A stretch of 64,000 nt of DNA from Aquimarina algicola (GCF_006443095.1 NZ_VFWZ01000004.1:450-64449); one strand, 5' to 3'; shown: positions 27,241 through 37,545, counted from the stretch's first letter. Translations and numbers: made by a program. The notes: a model not told the origin generated them from the sequence alone.

Positions 27241-27438
27241 ATGTTAAAAAAAATAACAACAATAATAGGAGTTACTAAGCTAAGTAAAGAGAATAAGAGA
27301 CAGATCATGGGAAGTGATTTCAATATCAATGGATGTATTTATACCTGTAATGGAGGAAGCAATGCTACTCTAATTGAAGGAACAATAGACTTTGATGGAA
27401 AACCATGTGCTTTTTTTATCCCTGATTTTTGCAACTGA
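27241..27438 (+). CDS. Short Cys-rich peptide precursor with a Gly-Gly-type leader (peptide 2)
   Basis: This 65-residue paralogue lies 60 bases after peptide 1. The leader MLKKITTIIGVTKLSKENKR and QIMGS shares with peptide 1 the pattern M-L-K-x-I-x4-G-V-x2-L-x-K-x3-(K/R)-x-I-x-G at identical spacing, though the second glycine of the processing site is serine. The core has four cysteines (C32, C36, C56, C64), again beginning NGC and followed by C-N-G-G, with a later PC. Paired tandem precursors with diverged cores suggest a two-peptide system or a rapidly evolving family. The strong terminator just after it closes this unit. Confidence 0.65.
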   Translation: MLKKITTIIGVTKLSKENKRQIMGSDFNINGCIYTCNGGSNATLIEGTIDFDGKPCAFFIPDFCN

Positions 27439-27475
27439 CAAAGCAGTTAAGAAATTCTTTTAAAAAGAATAATTC

Positions 27476-27507
27476 AAAAGCCATCTCTTAAAAAAGATGG
27501 CTTTTTT
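27476..27507 (+). terminator. Intrinsic terminator of the peptide pair
   Basis: AAAAGCCATCT (27476-27486) pairs with AGATGGCTTTT (27495-27505) and ends in a T-run (CTTTTTTG). Confidence 0.88.
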
Positions 27508-27639
27508 GTATTAATAATAAAGCAAAATTCTATAAGTATTGTTAATAAACAATAATGAATTAATTCTTTTGCTTACATTTCCTAATGAATTTAACTAAAA
27601 AATAAAGTAAATTCGACAACATAATACAGAAGTACACAC

Positions 27640-28977
27640 ATGAAATTATTTTTTACTATTACCCTAATTTTATTATCCTCAATAATTATAGCACAAACAG
27701 ACTCAAAAATTTATGACATTATAAGTGCTGTATCGTCTCAAAGAATTGAAAAAGACATCAATATACTTGCTGGTTTTGGAACCAGAAATACATTTAGCGA
27801 TACGATATCAGAAACCAGAGGTATTGGAGCAGCAAGAAGATGGATAAAATCTGAATTTGAAACCATTTCAAAAGACTGTAATAATTGCCTGAATGTTTTT
27901 TACCAAAAAGACTTTGTAACTAAAGAGATGGGATCGAGAGTGCCTCATGATACATGGGTTGTAAATGTTATTGCTATTCAAAAAGGTACAAAATATCCTA
28001 ATCGCTATATTATCATGAGCGGTGATATCGATTCTAGAGCAAGCAGTGCTACAGATTTTACAACAGATGCTCCCGGCGCTAACGATAATGCTAGTGGAAT
28101 GGCTGGAACAATAGAAGCGGCAAGGGTATTATCAAAATACACATTTGAAAACAGTATTGTATATGTTGGTTTATCGGGCGAAGAACAAGGATTATTTGGC
28201 GGTGGTGGACTTGCAAAATATGCAAAAGACAAAGGATGGGATATCATAGGAATCCTTAATAATGACATGATTGGTAATATCAAAGGAGTAGACGGAGTTA
28301 TTGACAACAGAACGTTTAGAATATTTTCTGAACCTACTAATCTTACCGATGATGAGAACAAAGTAAAACGTAGACGTTTTTATGGTGGAGAAGTTGATGG
28401 TATTTCTCGCCAATTAGCAAGGTATGTGCATAAAAGTGTAAAAACTTATATGCCCGAAATGAACCCAAAGATGATCTATCGATTAGACCGCTTTGGTCGT
28501 GGTGGACACCACAGGCCTTTTAATGATTTAGGGTATGCAGGAATCAGAATCATGGAAGCTCATGAGAATTATACTCAGCAACACCAGGATATAAGAGAAG
28601 AAAACGGTATTAAATACGGAGATGTCGTAGAACATGTTAACTTTGATTATGCTGCCAAACTCACCGCTGTAAATGCAATTAATCTTGCAGGTTTGGCCTG
28701 GGCACCTCCTACTCCATCTGAAGTAAAAATTGGAGGTATTGTAGAGCCCTCGGTAAAATTTAAATGGAAAAAAGTAAATGATCCTAATATAAAAGGGTAT
28801 AAAATCTACTGGAGAGATACCACATCTCCCACATGGGATCATAGTAGATTTGTTGGCGATGTAGATAACTTTGTATTGGACGGTATTGTTATAGACAACT
28901 TCTTTTTTGGGATTGCTACAGTAGGAAAAAATGGCCATGAGAGTCCTGTCGTATTTCCAACAGAGGTTTTTAGATAA
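27640..28977 (+). CDS. Secreted M28-family metallopeptidase
   Basis: This 445-residue protein has a signal peptide (MKLFFTITLILLSSIIIAQ), an M28 zinc aminopeptidase domain and a C-terminal fibronectin III-like domain from about residue 355 (FKWKKVNDPNIKGYKIYW). Conserved elements are PGANDNASGMAGTIEA, YVGLSGEEQGLFGG, ILNNDMIGN and a late His in MEAHENY. The usual first zinc ligand (HxD) is replaced by Asp: MSGDIDSRAS at residues 127-136, with Asp129 at the His position. This variant is known to me as a recognisable M28 subgroup. It lies upstream of an M1 peptidase gene after 13 bases, so the two probably degrade peptides together outside the cytoplasm. Confidence 0.85.
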   Translation: MKLFFTITLILLSSIIIAQTDSKIYDIISAVSSQRIEKDINILAGFGTRNTFSDTISETRGIGAARRWIKSEFETISKDCNNCLNVFYQKDFVTKEMGSRVPHDTWVVNVIAIQKGTKYPNRYIIMSGDIDSRASSATDFTTDAPGANDNASGMAGTIEAARVLSKYTFENSIVYVGLSGEEQGLFGGGGLAKYAKDKGWDIIGILNNDMIGNIKGVDGVIDNRTFRIFSEPTNLTDDENKVKRRRFYGGEVDGISRQLARYVHKSVKTYMPEMNPKMIYRLDRFGRGGHHRPFNDLGYAGIRIMEAHENYTQQHQDIREENGIKYGDVVEHVNFDYAAKLTAVNAINLAGLAWAPPTPSEVKIGGIVEPSVKFKWKKVNDPNIKGYKIYWRDTTSPTWDHSRFVGDVDNFVLDGIVIDNFFFGIATVGKNGHESPVVFPTEVFR

Positions 28978-28990
28978 GATTACGTAATCT

Positions 28991-30613
28991 ATGAATATTC
29001 AGTATATACTTTTTGCAATATTGTTAAGCATTCATATAGCTTCAGCACAAAAGCAATTTACAAGACAAGATACTTTGAGAGGTTCTATTACACCAGAAAG
29101 AGCATGGTGGGACGTGACATTTTATGATCTTAATATAAAAGTTAACCCTGATCAAAAAACCATCTCTGGCTATAATATAGTTCATTACACAGTACTGGAG
29201 GAATATAATGTAATGCAAATCGACCTACAACCTCCCTTAAAAATAAAAAAAGTAATTCAAGAAGGTAAAAAACTAGAAGTTGAATCTGATGGTAATGCTC
29301 ATTTTATCAAATTAATTTCGCCACAAACCAAAAACTCTGTAAGAGCAATAGAAATTTATTATGAAGGAAAACCAAGAGAAGCTGTTAGAGCACCTTGGGA
29401 TGGTGGAATTTCTTGGAGTCGCGACAACAATGGCAAACACTTTATAGCATCCTCATGCCAAGGAATAGGCGCTAGTATATGGTGGCCGAACAAAGATCAT
29501 ATGTATGATGAAGTGGATAGCCTGAAGATCAGTGTAAATGTTCCTGAAGAATTAATGAATATCTCCAACGGACGCCTGCAAAAAGTAGAGAAACATAATA
29601 ATAAAACAAAAACCTATCATTGGTTTGTATCTAATCCTATAAATAATTACGGAGTAAACATCAATATTGGAGATTATGTTCATTTTAAAGAAGAATATGA
29701 AGGTGAAAAGGGAACATTAGATATGGAGTATTATGTACTAAGAGATAATTTACAAAAAGCAAAAAAACAGTTCAAAGATGCGCCAAAAATGATGAAAGCT
29801 TTTGAACATTGGTTTGGACCATACCCTTTTTATGAAGATAGTTTTAAGCTTGTAGAAGTACCATATCTGGGTATGGAACATCAAAGCTCTGTCACCTATG
29901 GCAATCAATATCATAATGGGTATTTAGGCAGTGATTTATCAGGTTCAGGGTGGGGATTAAAATTTGATTTTATTATTATTCATGAATCAGGACATGAGTG
30001 GTTCGCAAATAATATTACTTACAAAGATGCTGCGGATATGTGGGTACACGAAGGATTTACTGCATACTCCGAAAGTTTATTTCTTGACTATTACTATGGT
30101 GAACAAGCCGCTTCAGAATATGTTATTGGTACTAGAAAACAAATTCAAAATGATCGACCTATTATAGGGCCTTATAATGTTAATCAAGAAGGTTCTTCAG
30201 ATATGTATTTTAAAGGATCAAATATACTCCATACTTTACGACAGCTTATCGAAGACGATGAAAAATGGAGAGCTATTCTCCGCGGTCTAAATACAGAATT
30301 TTATCATCAAACTGTGACCACTAAACAAATTGAAGATTTTATAAGTAAAAAAGCAAAGATAGATCTTACTCAATTTTTTGATCAATACCTGAGAGATACG
30401 AGAATACCAATATTAGAATATCGTATCAAGAAAGGAAAATTAGAGTACAGATATACTGATATTATTCCAAAATTTGACATGCCAATACGAGTATTTGTAG
30501 ATAAAACTCCTATATGGATTCAACCAAATACAAATTGGCAAACAAAACAAATCAATGATAATGCTGTGACGATTGATTCTAATTTTTATATCAAAACCAA
30601 ACAGATTAAATAA
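28991..30613 (+). CDS. Secreted M1-family metallopeptidase
   Basis: This 540-residue protein with a signal peptide (ending HIASAQ) is a gluzincin aminopeptidase. The zinc site is HESGHEW (His331, Glu332, His335) with the third ligand Glu354 in MWVHEGFTAYSE, exactly 18 residues after the second His. The family GxMEN loop appears as YLGMEHQSS. It lacks the long C-terminal helical domain of E. coli PepN and matches the shorter Bacteroidota forms. It follows the M28 gene after 13 bases as a likely operon partner. Substrate preference is not evident. Confidence 0.88.
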   Translation: MNIQYILFAILLSIHIASAQKQFTRQDTLRGSITPERAWWDVTFYDLNIKVNPDQKTISGYNIVHYTVLEEYNVMQIDLQPPLKIKKVIQEGKKLEVESDGNAHFIKLISPQTKNSVRAIEIYYEGKPREAVRAPWDGGISWSRDNNGKHFIASSCQGIGASIWWPNKDHMYDEVDSLKISVNVPEELMNISNGRLQKVEKHNNKTKTYHWFVSNPINNYGVNINIGDYVHFKEEYEGEKGTLDMEYYVLRDNLQKAKKQFKDAPKMMKAFEHWFGPYPFYEDSFKLVEVPYLGMEHQSSVTYGNQYHNGYLGSDLSGSGWGLKFDFIIIHESGHEWFANNITYKDAADMWVHEGFTAYSESLFLDYYYGEQAASEYVIGTRKQIQNDRPIIGPYNVNQEGSSDMYFKGSNILHTLRQLIEDDEKWRAILRGLNTEFYHQTVTTKQIEDFISKKAKIDLTQFFDQYLRDTRIPILEYRIKKGKLEYRYTDIIPKFDMPIRVFVDKTPIWIQPNTNWQTKQINDNAVTIDSNFYIKTKQIK

Positions 30614-30645
30614 AGATATATCTTTCAATTTTTAAAAATTTATAA

Positions 30646-31455
30646 ATGAAAATTTATTTTCCGCAATGGCAAGGATCAGGCAAAGGAGAATCTATTGAAC
30701 CCGGAGCAAAAACAATATTAGAATATCTAAATGATAAAGAGTTTGTTCAAATACCGCTTTCTAATATTAATGCTGGTGAAAACGGAGAACAAAAATATTA
30801 TATCAACAATTATGAAGCGTTAATTGAGCAATTATCACGATTAAAAAAAGAGATTAAGGCACAAAATCCAAAAATTATAAAAACGATCGGAGGAGATTGT
30901 GGTTTAGAAATTGTTCCTGTTTCTTATCTTAATGCTTTGTATCCAAACCTCGGAGTAATTTGGTTTGATGCTCATGCGGATATTAATAGACCTTGTGATT
31001 CGCCTAGTTGTAATTTTCACGGAATGCCATTACGAACTCTTCTTGGCGAAGGAGAAAAAACAATGGATCATTTGCTATCTTCTGTACTAACCCCATCACA
31101 AATCCATTATATTGGTTTAAGAGATATTGATGACACAGAACAAAATCGTATCGACAAAGATCAAATCTTTATACTTAGTGAAAAAGATACTACACAATTA
31201 GTGGATACTCTAAAACAAAAAAACATAACACATTTATATCTTCATTTTGATTTTGATTGTCTTGAACCAAAGGAATATGATAAAACATATTATAGAGTTT
31301 CTGATGGCGTTACAATTTCTGAGGCAGAACAGCATATTGAAATGCTAAAAAAACATTTTACAATAGTGGGAAGTAGTCTTCTAGAATCTATCACAACAAA
31401 TCTTTCAGAATTAAAACCTATTGAAACTATTATCAATGAATTAATGAAAGATTAA
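30646..31455 (+). CDS. Arginase/ureohydrolase-family protein
   Basis: This 269-residue cytoplasmic enzyme has the binuclear-metal fold of arginase and agmatinase. The metal ligands are visible in IWFDAHADINRP (Asp108, His110, Asp112) and LHFDFDCLEP (Asp202, Asp204). The first-ligand segment reads GGDCGLE, with Cys85 where arginases normally have His (GGDH). A GGDC version is known in a subgroup whose substrate is less well defined, so calling this arginase itself would go too far. It is 32 bases after the M1 peptidase and may share its transcript. Confidence 0.8.
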   Translation: MKIYFPQWQGSGKGESIEPGAKTILEYLNDKEFVQIPLSNINAGENGEQKYYINNYEALIEQLSRLKKEIKAQNPKIIKTIGGDCGLEIVPVSYLNALYPNLGVIWFDAHADINRPCDSPSCNFHGMPLRTLLGEGEKTMDHLLSSVLTPSQIHYIGLRDIDDTEQNRIDKDQIFILSEKDTTQLVDTLKQKNITHLYLHFDFDCLEPKEYDKTYYRVSDGVTISEAEQHIEMLKKHFTIVGSSLLESITTNLSELKPIETIINELMKD

Positions 31456-31797
31456 GGATTAATATTACATCTCTTTAACATATTTTTATCATTCTTACCA
31501 AAACCAACCCAAAACCATCTTAAAACCCTGTAAACCAGAAAATAAAACAAAAAATACATCTGTTTTTTATCCTTTATTTACAGAAATTATACTGTTTTAC
31601 CTCATCTGTACTTTAAGATAATGTTTGTAATTTTACGACATGATAATGCCCATATCATAACCAATAAATGCACAAAAAATTTAACCTAAAACCTACAAAG
31701 ATGCCACATATTCATACTACAATTATATAAAACAAATCACTCGTTTCTATACTTACGATTCTAGAATGGTATAACAACATCTTTGTTTCTTAAAACC
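31456..31797. other. Non-coding leader region of the giant secreted protein gene
   Basis: No gene is visible on either strand. The stretch is AT-rich and should hold the promoter of the large gene, but I could not single out an exact TAnnTTTG element. The short inverted repeat TGATA-N7-TATCA near 31640 is too weak to call. Confidence 0.4.
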
Positions 31798-34700
31798 ATG
31801 AAACATAAATTTAAACCTAAAATTAAGCAATGCTTTGCTTATGCTAAAAGCCATTGTCTTAAAATCGCATATATTGTGGGCACAATAATTTCTTTGGGCC
31901 TAGTTACTCAAAGAGCTTATTTTCAACTAGACGGTACATCAGGCCCTAAAATGACCACTCAAACTTGGCCTGCAGGAACCTTTCTTGCTAACTTCCCTGA
32001 GGGCGATCGTGTAAGCACATATCATCGTAATTATCTTATGATTGCCGGTCAAGAAGGTACTGGCATTTGGAATATTTCTAATCCAACTGCACCTACCAAA
32101 GTACAATCGAACGATGCAGCCAATAATGGTCACAGATGGTGGAAAATGGGAGACCTTTTCTACAGAGAATATTCTGTCCCCGAAGTAGCTGGAACTGGTT
32201 ATAAATATCTTGATTTATCAGATATGTTGAATCGAAAACCTATAACTTCTTCTGATGTTTTATATACAGTAAAAGATGGTCAATCAAATTATGACAATCT
32301 AGAAACTTTTCCGCATACAATAGATGGTAGTCGAGTTTTTGATATGAGAACCGGTGAACAGCTTGATGATATTCCTGCGGCTGTATCCCTACCGGATGTA
32401 GTACTACGAATTGGAAATTATGTTTTTTATGCACCTCAATCTGGAGCCATTAGTGTTTTTGATTTTGGTGATCCAAAAAATATAAAATTTCTAGGGTCTT
32501 TTGGAGAAGATGTGCCTCATGAGCAATATAGTACAGGGTTTCAGGTATGGAAAAACTATTTGATCTATATGAGCGGAAACGAAGGAGAAAATAGTTTGGT
32601 GGCCTTTGATATTAGTGATCCAACTAATGTAAAACATGGATTTAGTCTATCATCAGATCAAGTGACGCTAGGTAGATATATGACATTTCAGGATGAATTT
32701 GGATTTACAGGTAGATTTGATAGAGGCGTAAAATTCAATTTTGAAACCATGAAAATTGAACAAGAGTTTGTTCCTCCATCTGATGATGAGATTGTTCAAT
32801 TATTAGATTTTCAGTGGGTACCTGTTGGTCATATTGTAGTTGCTACAGGAGATGGTAAAACCTCTATTTATTCACATCAAGATAATTTAGATATACGCCC
32901 GCCTAGTGTTGGGCATCATTTTCCGGTTTCGGGAGCAACCAATCAACCCATAACGACAACAATTGGTTTTGTGATCAATGAAGTATTAGATGATCTTACG
33001 CTTAATGACAAAACAATTCAAGTATCACCTTTGGGAGGAGAACCTATTGAAGGAGATGTCTCTTCTTCATCGTATCAGGTCATCAATTATGCTCCAAGAA
33101 AACCACTACTTCCAAACACCACATACAAGGTAAAATTTGTAGAAGGAGGGATTAAAGATGCCGTAGGTAATGGCATAGAAGAATATACATATTATTTTAC
33201 TACAGGTGGAGACTCTTCTAATCAGTCTCCCGAAGTTACCAAGATAGAGACAAACATACCTTCTCCTCTAACCATCAACACTCCCATAAATTTTACCACT
33301 AATGCAACAGATCCAGAAGGAAATACACTGAGCTATAGATGGGATTTTGGAGATGGTTCTCCAAAAACAGAATGGATTAATAATACAGTTTCTCATACGT
33401 ATACGGAAGCAGGAAATTACCTCGTACAGGTACAAGTATCAGATAATAACGGTGGTTTTGCTGTTGCTTCTCAATCCATAGTAGTTGTAGAAACCACAAC
33501 AGGCGAGCTTCCTACACAATCCAGTCCGATCACAGTCGATCAAACCAACCGAATTGTATGGACTGCTAATCCTGATAATAATACTGTAACTCTGGTTAAT
33601 GCTGATAATTTATCTCTGATAAAAGAAGTCTCAGTAGGTAAACATCCAACTAATATTGCAATTGATGAAAATGGCAATGCTTGGGTAACCTGCCGTGATT
33701 CTGATGAAATTTATATTATCAATACTAGCGGAATCGTATCTTCACAGATTGCATTGCCCAAAGGAACACAGCCTTATGGAATTGCATTTACTCCTGATGG
33801 TAAACGTTGTTTTGTTTCAGGTTTTGGATCGGGAGAACTATTAGAACTGTCTTCAAATACTCAAAAATTAGTTTCTTCTGTAACTCTTGGATCAACTCCC
33901 AGAGCCATAGCTATTACAGGAGATGCTTCCAAAATATTAGTAACGCGTCTTATCTCTCCTGATCAAGAAGGACAAATATGGGAAGTAGACCTTAATACCC
34001 TTACAGTCTCAAAAACAATTACACTACCTATTGATGATTTTACCGGCGACAATGGCAATCAAGGGAGAGGATTACCAAACTATGTAGCAGGAATTACTAT
34101 ACACCCCAATAACAAAACAGCTTGGTCTGTTGCTAAAAAGGATAATATATTAAGAGGATTAGCAAGAGATGGACAACCTCTTACATTTGATAATGTGGTG
34201 CGTACTGCCATATCTCCCATTGATCTAACAATCGGGAAAGAGAATATCAACCAGCGAATCGATATTGACAATCACGGGCAACCTTCTTCTGCTCTATATA
34301 CGCCTTCTGGTAATTATATCATCGTAACCATGCAAGGTAATAATAGAATAGTTGTTATCGATCCAAAAAAAGGATTAGAACTTCTCAAAATGGATGTTGG
34401 TAAGGCTCCACAAGGATTGGCAATTGACGAAACAACCAATAGAATATTCGTAAAAAACTTTATGGACAGGAGCATTACAGTTTTTGATGCCGAAGAAATG
34501 ATTACTACGGGAGTGAGCATACTAGAAAAGTTAGCAACCATTAATACTGTGGCTCAAGAACAGCTTAGTGCTACTGTTTTAAAAGGAAAACAAATATTTT
34601 ATGACGCTGCGAATATCAAAATGGGGACAGATGGATACGTAAGTTGTGCCAGTTGTCATATTGATGGAACAGAAGATGGGCGGACATGGGATTTTACGGA

Positions 34701-37536
34701 TCGTGGAGAAGGTTTACGCAATACAATTTCTTTAATTGGTCGCGAAGGAACCGGTCATGGTAGAGTACACTGGAGTGCTAATTTTGATGAAATTCAGGAT
34801 TTTGAAAATGATATCCGTTTTCATTTTAAAGGTAGGGGTTTTATGACAGATACGGATTTTAGTGAGGGAACAACCGCACTTTCTTTGGGTGATCCCAAAA
34901 AAGGAAAATCAGCAGATCTTGATGCACTTACTGCCTATATAGAATCGCTTAATACCTTCTATCCTAGCCCATATAGAAATACTAATGGTACATTAACTAC
35001 AGATGCCGAAGCAGGAAAAGCCTTATTTGAAAATCTAAAATGTATGTCTTGTCATGGTGGAGAAGATTTTACTGATAGTGATACAGGTAGAATGCATGAT
35101 GTAGGAACAATTAAAAACAATAGTGGGTCTCGTTTAGGCAAACAACTTTTGGGGCTTGATGTGCCAACACTGAGAGGTGTTTGGGCGACAGCACCATATT
35201 TACATGATGGTTCTGCAAAAACTATTGCAGAAGTATTCACAAAATATAATACGAATGATCAACATGGAGCTACTTCTGGATTGAGTACTACACAAATTAA
35301 CCAATTAGAAGCTTATATTAAACAAATTGACGGTTCTGCGATTGCACCTGAATATACCTATACTCTGGAAATGGCATCTCCTACTGATGGAGCCACAATT
35401 GATAGAGAACAGTCAGTACCACTAAAAGTAAACACCACTGTAGATGACATTACCAAAATAGCATATTATGTAGATAATGAATTGGTAGAAGAAGTAACTA
35501 CTACTCCTTTTGAATCTAGCTGGACGCCTATAATATGGAAAACATATGCAATCACTGCAAAAGTCTTCTATAATAATGGAAAAACAGCTTCTATCACCCC
35601 CGAAGTTAAAGTTAAGTTTAAAAATACAATCAAAGTCTTATATGTTGTAGGAGATAAAGCACAATTGTCTTTTGATGACCAAACAATCAAATCACATGTA
35701 GAACAAGAACTTGGTTTTACCGTTACTTTGATGTCTGATGAAGATGCAAATGGCCCAGGTGTAGCCAATCCTTTTGAAATGGTGTTGGTTTCTTCTTCTG
35801 TAGATCCAGCCATTTTGGGTAATGATCTTGAAGCCGTAAAAGTCCCTATTATGACATGGGATCCTTTTATGTATAATAGACTACGATTAGTATCCCCTAC
35901 TTCAAACGATTCTTATGGCTTTACAAATACGGCTTACAATACAGTAGAGATTACAAATCCTAAGCATCCTATGGCTGCTGGCATGAGTGTTAATACTTCT
36001 TTGTACAATATCACACAAACAATGCCTTTTGGTATTCCAAGAGAAGAGGCTATCATCATTGCTCAAGTAGATAATATTCCTATTTTATTTGGTTATGACA
36101 ACGGTCCTTCTGTAACTTCTAGAAGAGTTGCATTTCCACTTAGAGATCAATTTATCCACTTATTTACCGAGCAAGGATGGGATTTATTTGATGCTGCTGT
36201 AATATGGACACTTCATGGAGGAGATGCCTCTACTCCTATTGGCCCTTTACCTGATGTATTCTTTACCTCTCCAAAGGATGGAGATTTGATAAATCTTCCA
36301 TTAAAAGTAGATTTTAAAACTGAGGGATGGAGTCTACCTTCTCAACAATATAAGCTCCGATTTAAAATTGACGGTAATGACAGAGGACTCATTACTTCTG
36401 ATGGTACAATTACAGATGGTACAAATTTATCTGAAGGTCCTCATGAATTAACATTACAAATGGAACGTAGTGACAATTCTATAACAGAATTAGGAGAAAC
36501 CATTACTGTAGTTGTAACTAATGATCCTTTACCTCAAGAACCGGGAGCAATTATAGAATCTCCTGTAAACGGGGCATTGGTAGGGCCGGATTTTGAACTC
36601 ATCTTTACTACATTTGATTGGGACATTACTCCTGGTGGCAGACATCTTGATTATTTTATCGATGATATCAAACAAGGTTCTATTTTTGAAATACAACCTA
36701 TATCTATACAAGGACTGTCCGACGGTGCTCATACTATTTCCTTAGCAGCAATTGATGAAAATGGACAATCAATAGGAGAACCTACAAAAGTCAATATCAC
36801 TGTAGATAATGATTTTAATAATTTACCGGATACAGACTACAGTGTAGAGTATTATGATGGATCACAAAATGCTTCTACATCGCAATTCAAACCTGTATTC
36901 AAAATTGTAAACAAATCTACTAGTGCAGTTCCATATTCTGATTTCAAAATTCGATATTGGTTTACACCAGAACTTGATGTTCCTATGGTATTCAACCTTG
37001 ATTATTCTCCAATTATAGGAATTGCAGGATCCTTTGGTAATAATACTTCTGGTGATTATGTAGAAATAGGATTTAATAATACTTCTGGCAATCTTCCTGC
37101 AAATGGAGAATCAGGCGTAATACAAACTAGAATACATCATGTAGGGTATCAAAACCTAGATCAAAGCAATGATTTTTCATATGATCCTAATAAAACAAGT
37201 TTTCAACCTAATGTGAAGGTAACTCTATACTACAAAGATCAACTGGTGTGGGGATTAGAACCTTCTAATAGCTTAAAACAACATAATCATAATTATGATT
37301 TAAAAATCATGACATTTCCTAATCCGGTAAAAGATCTTGTTACGATACAATCTAGTATTAATTTAGAAGATGCCTCAGTGACAATCGTAAATATAGCTGG
37401 CAAACGTATAGCTGTAGAACCTCAAAAGATACATCCAAAAATATATAGTATAAATCTCAAAGATTATCCTTCAGGATTATATTTTGTAAGGATCAATTAT
37501 AAAAATAAAACCTATACAAAACGATTAATTAAATAA
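31798..37536 (+). CDS. Giant T9SS-exported multidomain protein with di-heme cytochrome and CBM3-like module
   Basis: The protein has 1912 residues from the ATG at 31798; an in-frame TTG at 31783 is less likely. In order it has: an N-terminal membrane/signal segment (about 20-40); an LVIVD-type propeller (about 40-370); a Big_5/SbsA Ig-like domain (about 375-475); a PKD domain with SYRWDFGDGSPK (about 480-570); a YVTN-type propeller (about 590-905); a cytochrome-c/peroxidase-like region with CASCH (950-954) and CMSCH (1082-1086); an Ig domain; a ThuA-like domain (about 1277-1490); two Ig-like repeats; a CBM3-like cellulose-binding module (about 1680-1825); and a T9SS type A sorting domain from about 1838. 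It probably binds polysaccharide outside the cell and moves electrons there; the exact role is unknown. Confidence 0.85.
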   Translation: MKHKFKPKIKQCFAYAKSHCLKIAYIVGTIISLGLVTQRAYFQLDGTSGPKMTTQTWPAGTFLANFPEGDRVSTYHRNYLMIAGQEGTGIWNISNPTAPTKVQSNDAANNGHRWWKMGDLFYREYSVPEVAGTGYKYLDLSDMLNRKPITSSDVLYTVKDGQSNYDNLETFPHTIDGSRVFDMRTGEQLDDIPAAVSLPDVVLRIGNYVFYAPQSGAISVFDFGDPKNIKFLGSFGEDVPHEQYSTGFQVWKNYLIYMSGNEGENSLVAFDISDPTNVKHGFSLSSDQVTLGRYMTFQDEFGFTGRFDRGVKFNFETMKIEQEFVPPSDDEIVQLLDFQWVPVGHIVVATGDGKTSIYSHQDNLDIRPPSVGHHFPVSGATNQPITTTIGFVINEVLDDLTLNDKTIQVSPLGGEPIEGDVSSSSYQVINYAPRKPLLPNTTYKVKFVEGGIKDAVGNGIEEYTYYFTTGGDSSNQSPEVTKIETNIPSPLTINTPINFTTNATDPEGNTLSYRWDFGDGSPKTEWINNTVSHTYTEAGNYLVQVQVSDNNGGFAVASQSIVVVETTTGELPTQSSPITVDQTNRIVWTANPDNNTVTLVNADNLSLIKEVSVGKHPTNIAIDENGNAWVTCRDSDEIYIINTSGIVSSQIALPKGTQPYGIAFTPDGKRCFVSGFGSGELLELSSNTQKLVSSVTLGSTPRAIAITGDASKILVTRLISPDQEGQIWEVDLNTLTVSKTITLPIDDFTGDNGNQGRGLPNYVAGITIHPNNKTAWSVAKKDNILRGLARDGQPLTFDNVVRTAISPIDLTIGKENINQRIDIDNHGQPSSALYTPSGNYIIVTMQGNNRIVVIDPKKGLELLKMDVGKAPQGLAIDETTNRIFVKNFMDRSITVFDAEEMITTGVSILEKLATINTVAQEQLSATVLKGKQIFYDAANIKMGTDGYVSCASCHIDGTEDGRTWDFTDRGEGLRNTISLIGREGTGHGRVHWSANFDEIQDFENDIRFHFKGRGFMTDTDFSEGTTALSLGDPKKGKSADLDALTAYIESLNTFYPSPYRNTNGTLTTDAEAGKALFENLKCMSCHGGEDFTDSDTGRMHDVGTIKNNSGSRLGKQLLGLDVPTLRGVWATAPYLHDGSAKTIAEVFTKYNTNDQHGATSGLSTTQINQLEAYIKQIDGSAIAPEYTYTLEMASPTDGATIDREQSVPLKVNTTVDDITKIAYYVDNELVEEVTTTPFESSWTPIIWKTYAITAKVFYNNGKTASITPEVKVKFKNTIKVLYVVGDKAQLSFDDQTIKSHVEQELGFTVTLMSDEDANGPGVANPFEMVLVSSSVDPAILGNDLEAVKVPIMTWDPFMYNRLRLVSPTSNDSYGFTNTAYNTVEITNPKHPMAAGMSVNTSLYNITQTMPFGIPREEAIIIAQVDNIPILFGYDNGPSVTSRRVAFPLRDQFIHLFTEQGWDLFDAAVIWTLHGGDASTPIGPLPDVFFTSPKDGDLINLPLKVDFKTEGWSLPSQQYKLRFKIDGNDRGLITSDGTITDGTNLSEGPHELTLQMERSDNSITELGETITVVVTNDPLPQEPGAIIESPVNGALVGPDFELIFTTFDWDITPGGRHLDYFIDDIKQGSIFEIQPISIQGLSDGAHTISLAAIDENGQSIGEPTKVNITVDNDFNNLPDTDYSVEYYDGSQNASTSQFKPVFKIVNKSTSAVPYSDFKIRYWFTPELDVPMVFNLDYSPIIGIAGSFGNNTSGDYVEIGFNNTSGNLPANGESGVIQTRIHHVGYQNLDQSNDFSYDPNKTSFQPNVKVTLYYKDQLVWGLEPSNSLKQHNHNYDLKIMTFPNPVKDLVTIQSSINLEDASVTIVNIAGKRIAVEPQKIHPKIYSINLKDYPSGLYFVRINYKNKTYTKRLIK

Positions 37537-37545
37537 AAATGAAAC

